This document shows, piece by piece, positions 1 through 5,631 of a stretch of 7,247 bases of DNA. Every line of letters begins with the position of its first letter. Position 1 is the stretch's first letter. Source of the stretch: Actinomycetota bacterium (GTDB lineage: Bacteria; Actinomycetota; Actinomycetes; Propionibacteriales; Nocardioidaceae); contig WLIH01000128.1 of the NCBI GenBank assembly GCA_009702305.1, positions 1 through 7,247 of the forward strand. Reading direction: 5' to 3'. The notes below the pieces were generated by a model. It worked only from the letters and a program-made list of their open reading frames with translations, did not search any database and was not told the origin of the DNA. The translations under genes were made by a program, and so were the position numbers.

Positions 1-15
1 GCGGCCGGGGCTCAC

Positions 16-654
16 TCAGCGGTCGGAGGAGCGGTACTTGCCCTGGAAGAAGAGCAGCGGGTCGTCCGCGTCGGTGCTCTCCATCGCCAGCACCCGGCCG
101 ATGACGACGTAGTGGTCGCCGGCCTCGTGCACCGCGTGGATCGTGCAGTCGACGTGTGCCAGCGCCCCGGCCAGCACCGGCGACCCGGTCGACTCGGCGG
201 GCGCCCAGTCGACGCCGGCGAACTTGTCGACTCCACGGCTGGCCATCCGGTTCGACAGCTCTGCCTGCTCGGAGGCCAGGAAGTTCACGCAGAAGCGCCC
301 TGAGCGCTGGATGGCGGGCCACGCGCGCGAGGTCTTCGCCGGGATGAAGAGGACCAGGGGCGGATCGAGCGAGACGCTGGAGAACGACTGGCAGGTCATG
401 CCCACGGGCTCGCCGCCGCTGACCGAGGTCACGACCGTGACGCCGGAGGCGAAGCGCCCCAGCACGTCGCGGAACTGGCGGGCGGCCGCGACCGCGGCCG
501 GGTCGTCGGAGGAGACCTGGATGTCTTCGCCCGGCCGCAGCTGGAAGTCGAAGGCGGAGTCGCCGAGCCACGAGTCGATGAGCTCGGGACTGGGCCAGGT
601 CTCCCGGGCGTCGCTTCTCATCCCGTCAGGGATCTCCGGGGTCATGCGGGTCAC
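16..654 (-). CDS. hsaB: HsaB, flavin reductase subunit of the 3-HSA hydroxylase
   Basis: Predicted NAD(P)H:flavin oxidoreductase that supplies reduced flavin to HsaA, so that HsaA can hydroxylate 3-HSA to 3,4-DHSA in the cytoplasm. The 212-residue product has a flavin reductase-like (HpaC/split-barrel) core from about residue 59 to the end. It shows FRDVLGRFASGVTVVT (61-76), the flavin-site-like stretch GMTCQSFSSVSLDPPLVLF (85-103), GRFCVNFL (119-126), GDHYVVIGRV (179-188) and LLFFQGKY (200-207). Its place as last gene after hsaA-hsaD-hsaC supports the name. The start is GTG at 654: AGGA (663-666) overlaps the hsaC stop and sits 8 nt upstream. In-frame ATGs at 645 and 621 have poorer ribosome sites. 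The core is preceded by about 60 residues not expected for this family, and the protein ends soon after the core. Function is solid; the exact start is less so. Confidence 0.9.
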   Translation of the reverse strand: MTRMTPEIPDGMRSDARETWPSPELIDSWLGDSAFDFQLRPGEDIQVSSDDPAAVAAARQFRDVLGRFASGVTVVTSVSGGEPVGMTCQSFSSVSLDPPLVLFIPAKTSRAWPAIQRSGRFCVNFLASEQAELSNRMASRGVDKFAGVDWAPAESTGSPVLAGALAHVDCTIHAVHEAGDHYVVIGRVLAMESTDADDPLLFFQGKYRSSDR

Positions 655-662
655 CGTAGTGG

Positions 663-666
663 TCCT
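663..666 (-). promoter_or_regulatory. Ribosome binding site of hsaB, overlapping the hsaC stop
   Basis: AGGA on the minus strand lies 8 nt before the GTG at 654 and shares bases with the hsaC TAG stop (665-667). It favours the GTG at 654 over the ATG at 645, for which the spacing would be about 17 nt, and suggests coupled translation of hsaC and hsaB. Confidence 0.55.
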
Positions 667-1564
667 ACTGTCCGCCGCCGAAGGTGTGTCCCCAGTAGGA
701 GACAGCGGTCGACTCGCGCGCGACCCACCGCGCGTCGTCGACCTGGAGGCCCTCAGTGCCGAACTCGATGTCGAAGCCGCCCGGCGACTTCACGTAGAAC
801 GACACCATCTCGTCGTTCATGTGTCGGCCCAGGGTCGCCGACAGCGGAGCTCCGTGCTTGCGGACCCGCTCGAGTGCGCGCCCGACGTCGTCGAGCTTCG
901 AGACCTCGAGCATGATGTGCACGCACTTGGAGGCGTTCGGCATCGGCAGGAAGGCCAACGAGTGGTGGCGCGGGTTGACCCCGAGGAAGCGCAGCCAGAT
1001 CTTCGATCCCGGCTCCTTGCCGACGAACTCCCCCGGCATGCTCATCGAGTCGCGCAGGCGGAAGCCGAGCACGTCGGTGTAGAAGCGCAGCGCCTCGACG
1101 TCGTCGAGCACCGGCACCACGATGTGGCCCATGCCCTGGTCGCCCGTCACGAACTCGGCGGCGTACGGCGTGACGACGGGCCGCGACTCGTAGGTGATGC
1201 CGTGGAAGAGCTCGAAGACGTTGTCCCACGGATCGCGGAAGCGGACCAGCTCCTGCACACGACGCTCGGCCAGCTCCTCGGGAGTGCCCTCCTCGACCTC
1301 GATGCCGGCCTTCTGCAGGTGCTCGCGAGCCTCCTGCAGCGCCCGCGGGTCGGCCAGCTCCCACCCGGTCGCCGACAGCTCGTCGACGTCGGCGGGGAAG
1401 ACCACGAGCCGTGCCGAGACCTGGTCGATGCGGTAGTAGAGGTTGCCCTCGGTCGGGCCGCGGCCCTCCGCGAGGCCGAGCACCTTGCCGGCGAAGGTGC
1501 GCCACTGGTCCAGGTCGGTGCTCGCGACCCGGACGTAGCCCATGCTCTTGATGTCGATGCTCAT
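665..1564 (-). CDS. hsaC: HsaC, 3,4-DHSA extradiol (meta-cleavage) dioxygenase
   Basis: Fe(II)-dependent type I extradiol dioxygenase of the vicinal oxygen chelate family, predicted to open the catechol A-ring of 3,4-DHSA to 4,9-DSHA. The 299-residue length is typical (about 300). It has two glyoxalase-like modules, roughly 6-125 and 143-270. Iron ligands by family alignment are His147 (GMGHIVVPV), His216 (CVHIMLEV) and Glu267 (FDIEFGTEG). The second-shell residues His201 (PRHHSLAF), His248 (LGRHMNDE) and Tyr257 (SFYVKSPGG) are all present, so the enzyme should be active. The ATG at 1564 has GAGGA at 1571-1575 with 6 nt spacing. The ATG overlaps the stop of a 21-codon micro-ORF (ATGA). HsaB follows after a 10-nt gap. 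Substrate assignment rests on hsaA/hsaD/hsaB linkage, since BphC-type biphenyl enzymes share the fold. Confidence 0.95.
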   Translation of the reverse strand: MSIDIKSMGYVRVASTDLDQWRTFAGKVLGLAEGRGPTEGNLYYRIDQVSARLVVFPADVDELSATGWELADPRALQEAREHLQKAGIEVEEGTPEELAERRVQELVRFRDPWDNVFELFHGITYESRPVVTPYAAEFVTGDQGMGHIVVPVLDDVEALRFYTDVLGFRLRDSMSMPGEFVGKEPGSKIWLRFLGVNPRHHSLAFLPMPNASKCVHIMLEVSKLDDVGRALERVRKHGAPLSATLGRHMNDEMVSFYVKSPGGFDIEFGTEGLQVDDARWVARESTAVSYWGHTFGGGQ

Positions 1565-1626
1565 GCGGGGTCCTCGACGAGTTGTTCGGTGGAGGAGCGA
1601 AGCGGGGGAAGCGGTGGGGTGTTCAT
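1561..1626 (-). CDS. Candidate 21-residue micro-ORF bridging hsaD and hsaC
   Basis: A short frame of 21 codons plus TGA fills the gap between hsaD and hsaC. Its ATG (1624-1626) overlaps the hsaD TGA as ATGA, and its TGA (1561-1563) overlaps the hsaC ATG as ATGA. GGAG at 1633-1636 lies 6 nt upstream. The peptide begins MNTPPLPPLR and ends LVEDPA; it is proline-rich at the N-terminus, with no membrane segment. Third-position GC is 14 of 20 codons, lower than the very high bias of its neighbours, which argues against a long-conserved protein. The likeliest role, if real, is to carry ribosomes across the gap so that hsaD and hsaC stay coupled. I recognise no homologue. It could be chance. Confidence 0.35.
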   Translation of the reverse strand: MNTPPLPPLRSSTEQLVEDPA

Positions 1627-2519
1627 GCTCCGCTCCGCTCGACGTGACGCGAGAGGAAGGCGGTCGCGACCTGGCGGAACTCCTCGGCGGCCTCGATCTG
1701 GGCCCAGTGGCCGCAGTTCGGGAAGACGTGGAGGCTCGCCTTGGGGATCAGCTTGAGGGCGACCATCGCACCGTCGAGCGGGTTGACCCGGTCCTCGCGG
1801 CCCCAGGTGAGCAGGGTGTGCTTGCGCAGGCGGTGGGCCTCGCGCCAGAGCATGCCGTCCTCGGCGGTCTCCGGGTTCCAGAAGGACATGCCCATCGAGC
1901 GCATCGCCTCCTGGGCGCCGGGCGCCGTGGCGTCGGCGAAGCGCTCCTCGACCAGCTCGTCGGTCACCAGCGACTGGTTGACGACCATCGTCGAGATGAA
2001 GGCCCGCAGCGCCTCGCGGCTGGGGTTGGCGGAGAAGTCCATCAACCGCTGCACGCCCTCGGTCGGGTCGGCGTGGAACAGGTTGAGCGAGAGCCCACCC
2101 GGACCCATCAGCACCAGCCGGCCCACCCGCTCGGGGTAGGTCAGTGCCAGACGCATCGCCGTGCCGCCGCCGAGGCTGTTGCCGAGCAGGTGCACCTTCT
2201 CGATGCCCAGCACGTCGAGCAACCGGACCACGTGGTCGGCGGAGTGCCGGTAGAAGTTGCCCACCACCGGAGGCTTGTCCGAGCCGCCGAAGCCGGGCTG
2301 GTCGACCAGCAGCGTGCGGAAGTCCTGAGCGAAGCCGGGCAGGGCCGAGCCGAAGTTGGACCACGCCGAGGCGCCCGGACCGCCGCCGTGCAGGAGCACG
2401 AACGGCAGACCGCCGCCGACCTCGGTGGGGGTGCCGGCCTCGTAGTAGTTGATCGTCAGGTCACCGGACCCCGACGTCACCTGCGCCGACCGGCGCACCG
2501 CCTCCTTGGAGAAGTCCAC
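1623..2519 (-). CDS. hsaD: HsaD, 4,9-DSHA meta-cleavage product hydrolase
   Basis: Alpha/beta-hydrolase (C-C bond hydrolase, MCP hydrolase group) predicted to cut 4,9-DSHA into DOHNAA and 2-hydroxyhexa-2,4-dienoate. The 298 residues hold a complete catalytic triad: Ser115 in the nucleophile elbow GNSLGGG (113-119), Asp243 in WGREDRVNPLDG (239-250) and His271 in NCGHW (268-272). The oxyanion-hole loop HGGGPGASAW (44-53), LLVDQPGFGGSDKP (70-83) and LVLMGPGGLSLNLF (135-148) are typical of the BphD/HsaD group. The lid region is about 150-230. The GTG start at 2519 lies only 3 nt after the hsaA stop. No good ribosome site is visible there, so translation probably depends on termination of hsaA. 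Gene order hsaA-hsaD-hsaC-hsaB supports HsaD over BphD-like enzymes for other aromatics. Confidence 0.95.
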   Translation of the reverse strand: MDFSKEAVRRSAQVTSGSGDLTINYYEAGTPTEVGGGLPFVLLHGGGPGASAWSNFGSALPGFAQDFRTLLVDQPGFGGSDKPPVVGNFYRHSADHVVRLLDVLGIEKVHLLGNSLGGGTAMRLALTYPERVGRLVLMGPGGLSLNLFHADPTEGVQRLMDFSANPSREALRAFISTMVVNQSLVTDELVEERFADATAPGAQEAMRSMGMSFWNPETAEDGMLWREAHRLRKHTLLTWGREDRVNPLDGAMVALKLIPKASLHVFPNCGHWAQIEAAEEFRQVATAFLSRHVERSGA

Positions 2520-2522
2520 CGC

Positions 2523-3689
2523 TCAGTACATCCCCGGGTCGACCTTGTGGCCGAACTCGTGGGCACCGAACATCTGCAGAGCGCGCTCGGGGTCGTTGGC
2601 GGCGTGGACCCGACCGGCGTGGGCATCGCGCCAGGCGCGCTGCAGGTAGGTGCCCTCGGCGAGCGCCCGGCCGCCGGAAGCCTCGAAGAGCGCGTCGATG
2701 GCGTCGATGGCGCGCTGGCTGCCGATGACCTGGTCGCGACGGACCTTCAGGCGCAGGCCGAGCGGGATCTTCTCGCCCTTGGCGACGTGCGCCATCTCCT
2801 CGCGGATGTTGTTGGTCAGCAGCGCCCAGGCGGCGTCGATCTCGCTGGACGCGCGAGCGATCCGCACCGCGGCGAACGGGTCGAGCGAGGCCTTCTCACC
2901 GAGGTACGCCGCGCGGGAGCGCTTCTGCTGCATCTCGACGTGCTCGTTGTAGGCGCCCATCGCCATGCCGATGATCGGCGTGGTGATGGTGCCGGTGAAG
3001 ATCGAGTGGAAGGGCAGCTTGTAGAGGTCGGAGGTGTTCTGCTCCTGGCCCGGACCACGGCACTGGCCGGTCTCCCCCATCGAGAGCGTGAATGCCTCGG
3101 GGATGAAGACGTCCTCGACGAGGATGTCGTTGGAGCCCGTGCCCTTGAGGCCGACCATGTGCCAGACGTCGATGATCGTGTACTTCTCGCGCGGCACCAT
3201 GAAGGTCTTGAAGTCGATCACCTGACCCTCGGCGTTGAAGACGAGTCCGCCCAGGAGCACCCACTGGCAGTGGTCGCAGCCGGAGGAGAAGCTCCACTTG
3301 CCCGAGAGCAGGTAGCCGCCGTCGGTGACGGTGGCCTTGCCGGTCGGCGCGTACGACGAGCTCAGCCGGGTGTTGGTGTCCTCGCCCCACACGGCCTGCT
3401 GGGCCTCGTCGGAGAAGAGGGCGACCTGCCACGGGTGCACGCCGACGACGCTGGAGACCCAGCCCGTCGAGCCGCAGGCCGAGGCGATGTCGCGCACGGC
3501 GGTGTAGAAGTCGACGGGGCTCGACTCGTAGCCGTCGAACCGCTTCGGCTGGAGCAGCTTGAAGAAGCCGGTCTCCTCCAGCTCCTTGATGTTGGCCTCG
3601 GGGACAACACGAAGACGCTCGGCCTCGTCGGCCCGCTCCCGGATGGAGGGCAGCAGGTCACGGACACCGTCGAGAACAGCCTGGGACAT
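2523..3689 (-). CDS. hsaA: HsaA, 3-HSA 4-hydroxylase (flavin-dependent monooxygenase, oxygenase subunit)
   Basis: Two-component flavin monooxygenase of the acyl-CoA dehydrogenase fold (group D, HpaH/C2-like). It uses reduced flavin from HsaB to convert 3-HSA to 3,4-DHSA. The product is 388 residues, close to the usual 390-395. An N-terminal helical domain (about 1-115) is followed by a beta domain with GKWSFSSGCDHCQW (130-143) and WHMVGLKGTGSND (176-188). The C-terminal helical domain carries RAWRDAHAGRVHAAND (351-366), the conserved Arg/Asp/His stretch of this group. The frame stays open upstream to an ATG at 3890, but the ATG at 3689 is chosen: AGGAG (3696-3700) is 6 nt away, family similarity begins here, and the upstream part would overlap the preceding gene and the operator. 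First gene of the hsaADCB block, directly behind a KstR-type operator. Confidence 0.95.
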   Translation of the reverse strand: MSQAVLDGVRDLLPSIRERADEAERLRVVPEANIKELEETGFFKLLQPKRFDGYESSPVDFYTAVRDIASACGSTGWVSSVVGVHPWQVALFSDEAQQAVWGEDTNTRLSSSYAPTGKATVTDGGYLLSGKWSFSSGCDHCQWVLLGGLVFNAEGQVIDFKTFMVPREKYTIIDVWHMVGLKGTGSNDILVEDVFIPEAFTLSMGETGQCRGPGQEQNTSDLYKLPFHSIFTGTITTPIIGMAMGAYNEHVEMQQKRSRAAYLGEKASLDPFAAVRIARASSEIDAAWALLTNNIREEMAHVAKGEKIPLGLRLKVRRDQVIGSQRAIDAIDALFEASGGRALAEGTYLQRAWRDAHAGRVHAANDPERALQMFGAHEFGHKVDPGMY

Positions 3690-3695
3690 CGACTT

Positions 3696-3700
3696 CTCCT
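3696..3700 (-). promoter_or_regulatory. Ribosome binding site fixing the hsaA start
   Basis: AGGAG on the minus strand, 6 nt before the ATG at 3689. It is the strongest ribosome site in this stretch and supports the 388-residue form over longer in-frame readings that start as far up as 3890. Confidence 0.8.
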
Positions 3701-3713
3701 GTCGTGGAACGAT

Positions 3714-3751
3714 CTGGTCCAAGACTAGAACACGTTCTCGTTTTGGACCAG
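3714..3751. promoter_or_regulatory. KstR-type operator core (3726-3739) within a 38-bp dyad upstream of hsaA
   Basis: Positions 3726-3739 read TAGAACACGTTCTC, fitting the KstR consensus TnnAACnnGTTnnA at every fixed position but the last (C for A). KstR is the TetR-family repressor of actinobacterial sterol catabolism, released by CoA thioesters of early cholesterol intermediates, and hsaA-led operons are known targets. The core lies inside a larger palindrome with the same centre (between 3732 and 3733). The outer arms CTGGTCCAA (3714-3722) and TTGGACCAG (3743-3751) are perfect 9-bp inverted repeats, and 16 of 19 pairs match across the whole dyad. It ends 24 nt before the hsaA ATG, a natural place for a repressor to block initiation. 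That KstR binds here is inferred from the motif and gene context. The outer arms are not part of the KstR consensus. Confidence 0.8.
3722..3750 (-). promoter_or_regulatory. Possible hsaA promoter overlapping the operator
   Basis: On the minus strand TAGTCT (3722-3727) resembles a -10 box (TAnnnT). TGGTCC (3745-3750) lies 17 nt upstream at the -35 place but matches TTGACA at only 3 of 6 positions. Initiation would fall near 3714-3716, giving a leader of about 25 nt with the AGGAG site inside. The operator core would then sit between and over the boxes. This is a weak pattern match; a start site could lie elsewhere. Confidence 0.3.
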
Positions 3752-3816
3752 TACCCGCGACATCACGACTCGGCAATCCGGCGTGATCCGGCGCACCACG
3801 GCCGCTGCGTGAGCGC

Positions 3817-5451
3817 TCAGGCCCTCGCGACGCACTGGGCGGCGACCTGCTCGGCCGCAGCCAGGACGTCGGCCAGGGCACTGCGGGCATCGCGGCTCGC
3901 CAGGTCGAGGTCCGCGTTGGCGGCGCGCAGCGCCCGACGCAGGTCCCGCTTGCGCTGACCCGTCGCCGTGACGATCTTGCGCTCGAGGGTGGCGACCGTC
4001 CTGACCAGCGCAGCCACGGCGGCGCTGGCCCGTGCCAACGTCTGCTGGGCGGCCTCGAGCACCGATCGTGCGTCCGCGCAGCCCGTCGACGAGCCGGCCG
4101 TGGGGGTGACCGGCGCCGAGGCGGCGGAGGCCGCTCCGGTGCCCGCGGCGTTGGTCGCCGTCACCCGGAAGGTGTAGGCGGTGCCGTTGGTCAGGCCCGT
4201 GACCGTCGCCGTCCGGGCACCGGTGGTCGTCGCCGTCGCACCGCCCGGAGTGGCTGTGACGGTGTAGCCGGTGATCGGCGTCCCCCCGTCGGTCGACGGC
4301 GCGGACCACTGGACGGTCGCGGCGCCGTCGCCTGCGGATGCGCTCACGGCGCTGGGAGCGCCGGGCACCTGGCCCGTCGGGGTCGTCCCTCCCCCTGAGA
4401 TCGCGACGACACCGACCGGGGTGCCGAGACCCTCGGCGAGCAGCGACTGGCGCCCGGTGGTCGGGTCGATGGCGATCAGCTGGCCGTCAGCCTGGTCGGT
4501 GACGACGAGGGTGCCGCCGCTGGTCACCGCGACGCCGTAGGGCTGGGTCAGCAGCCGCTGCCCACCAGCGGCTGCCGAGCGGGCGTTGTCGGAGACCAGG
4601 CTCTGACGACCGGAGGCAGGATCGATCGCGACGACCCGGGTGTCATCCCCGTCGCACGGGTTGCACGTCGGGTGCCCGTTGATGTTGCGGTCGTCGACGA
4701 CGTAGAGCGTGCCGCTCGCGGCCCGGGCGAGACCGCGCAGGTCGTAGAAGAACTGCCCGCCGCCGGCGGCCGCCGACATCTGGTTGTCGCTGATCACCCC
4801 GCTCTGGCGACCGGTCGTCGCGTCGACGGCGAAGATCGAGCCCCGGCCGTCGTCGCCGCCGTAGCCACCCGCGACGTACATCTGAGCGCCGTCCACGAAG
4901 ACCATGCCCATCGGAGCGGTCCCCACCGTCAGGCCACCCTGGGCCTGCGACGTCGCGTTGTCCTGGCACGACGAGCCGCTGCCGTCGGCCGCGAACGCCC
5001 AGATCGGTCCGGTGGCGTTGCCGACGGCCGTGCTGCCGGGGCAGAAGCCCTGCGACTCCTCGCCGACCAGGATCTGCGCGTTGCTCGGGTTGATCGCGAC
5101 CGAGAGCACCGCACTGCCGAGCGGACCGTTGGCGATGCTCGTCTTGGTGCCGCTCGCACTCACCCGCGTGAGCTGACCGGTCGCGCCGTCGGTGCGCGAG
5201 GCCACGACCAGGGAGCCGCCGGCTTCGCGCGCGACCGCGTAGCCACCGTCGGTGAGGCCTCCCGCTCCGGCGACCTGCTGCACGACGCCGGTGCCCGGAT
5301 TCACCGAGTAGACGGTGCCGTCGTACGAGACGACGACGACGTCACCGGCGGCAGGCGCCGCCGCCGAGACGGGCGCCGGCGTCAGCACGGCGACCGCGGA
5401 GAACAGGAGGGACGCGGCACTCAGGGCGCCGGTCAGCAGGGTGCGGTTCAT
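3817..5451 (-). CDS. Secreted beta-propeller / fibronectin type III protein with C-terminal helical domain
   Basis: Function unknown. The 544-residue product starts with a Sec signal peptide: Arg3, a hydrophobic stretch about 4-23, and likely cleavage after Ala30 (PVSA|AAP). Residues about 37-352 form a repetitive beta-propeller-like (NHL/SMP-30-like) region with recurring blocks DATTGRQS (210-217), DPASGRQS (277-284) and DPTTGRQS (329-336). A Gly/Thr/Pro linker leads to one Fn3 domain (about 363-451, with [17 protein letters not shown] and [20 protein letters not shown]). The last 90 residues (456-544) are Ala/Arg-rich and look helical, perhaps a helical hairpin. Six cysteines (137, 162, 263, 266, 458, 540) suggest disulfides, as expected outside the cell. 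No sortase motif or C-terminal membrane segment is seen, so it is probably released or bound non-covalently. Position between hsaF and hsaA may mean surface or sterol-related work, but nothing in the sequence shows that. Confidence 0.85.
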   Translation of the reverse strand: MNRTLLTGALSAASLLFSAVAVLTPAPVSAAAPAAGDVVVVSYDGTVYSVNPGTGVVQQVAGAGGLTDGGYAVAREAGGSLVVASRTDGATGQLTRVSASGTKTSIANGPLGSAVLSVAINPSNAQILVGEESQGFCPGSTAVGNATGPIWAFAADGSGSSCQDNATSQAQGGLTVGTAPMGMVFVDGAQMYVAGGYGGDDGRGSIFAVDATTGRQSGVISDNQMSAAAGGGQFFYDLRGLARAASGTLYVVDDRNINGHPTCNPCDGDDTRVVAIDPASGRQSLVSDNARSAAAGGQRLLTQPYGVAVTSGGTLVVTDQADGQLIAIDPTTGRQSLLAEGLGTPVGVVAISGGGTTPTGQVPGAPSAVSASAGDGAATVQWSAPSTDGGTPITGYTVTATPGGATATTTGARTATVTGLTNGTAYTFRVTATNAAGTGAASAASAPVTPTAGSSTGCADARSVLEAAQQTLARASAAVAALVRTVATLERKIVTATGQRKRDLRRALRAANADLDLASRDARSALADVLAAAEQVAAQCVARA

Positions 5452-5457
5452 GGGGGG

Positions 5458-5461
5458 CCTC
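5458..5461 (-). promoter_or_regulatory. Ribosome binding site fixing the start of the propeller/Fn3 gene
   Basis: GAGG lies 6 nt before the ATG at 5451. That start puts a normal signal peptide at the N-terminus. An in-frame ATG at 5496 would add 15 residues ([15 protein letters not shown]) ahead of it and lacks an equal ribosome site. Confidence 0.6.
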
Positions 5462-5562
5462 ACTCGATCGAAGGGGAGAGCCCGATGCCCGATCATCGGA
5501 GCGCATCGCCGAGCACCTGGACGAGTCCGGGCACCGCTGGATGCTGCCCCGACGCTAGGGCG

Positions 5563-5630
5563 CCCCTGCCCTGCGCCGGATCCGCCAGATGGCGGATACC
5601 GGGCGAGGCGTGCGCCACACCCCTGCCCTG
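5563..5630. repeat. 11-bp direct repeat flanking a hairpin in the hsaF to propeller-gene gap
   Basis: CCCCTGCCCTG occurs at 5563-5573 and again at 5620-5630, a 57-bp period. Between the copies is a perfect 7-bp inverted repeat, ATCCGCC (5580-5586) and GGCGGAT (5591-5597), with loop AGAT. It extends through CCGG (5576-5579) and CCGG (5599-5602) with one bulged A. Seen from hsaF, the hairpin starts 29 nt after the stop and has no T-run, so it may be a weak terminator or processing site. Seen from the downstream gene, it could be an operator about 125 nt upstream of the start. The rest of the 5452-5631 gap shows no clear promoter and no AACnnGTT motif. Confidence 0.5.
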
Positions 5631-5631
5631 A

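Noticed and set aside
1..15. Possible start of a further minus-strand gene (GTG at 13-15 directly after the hsaB stop)
   Set aside because: Only five codons are visible and no ribosome site precedes them, so no gene can be claimed.
143..1756. Long plus-strand open frame (537 codons) opposite hsaB and hsaC
   Set aside because: It is antisense to two clearly recognised enzymes, its product is low-complexity Arg/Val/Glu/His-rich sequence without domains, and such frames arise from strong GC3 bias.
1542..3728. Plus-strand open frame of 728 codons opposite hsaD and hsaA
   Set aside because: Longer than the real genes beneath it, but rich in Asp-His-Val-Gly antisense composition with no motif. 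HsaA and HsaD carry complete family motifs on the other strand.
3770..3816. Possible terminator after the propeller/Fn3 gene
   Set aside because: Only an imperfect GCGC..CAC / GTG..GCGC pairing is seen, with no T-run. It is not distinguishable from background in GC-rich DNA.
3690..3890. 67-residue N-terminal extension of HsaA from an upstream in-frame ATG
   Set aside because: It would overlap the 3' end of the propeller gene, cross the operator, and ignore the good AGGAG site at 3696-3700. Family length fits the shorter form.
5464..5471. TCGATCGA palindrome upstream of the propeller gene
   Set aside because: An 8-bp palindrome is expected often by chance and it fits no known operator.
5452..5496. 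Longer form of the secreted protein starting at 5496
   Set aside because: The added residues ([15 protein letters not shown]) would sit before a normal signal peptide, and the ATG at 5451 has GAGG at 6 nt.
4672..5631. Plus-strand open frame of 319 codons opposite the propeller/Fn3 gene
   Set aside because: Antisense shadow: Arg/Asp/Val-rich, no domain, no ribosome site. The minus strand encodes a signal peptide and an Fn3 domain.
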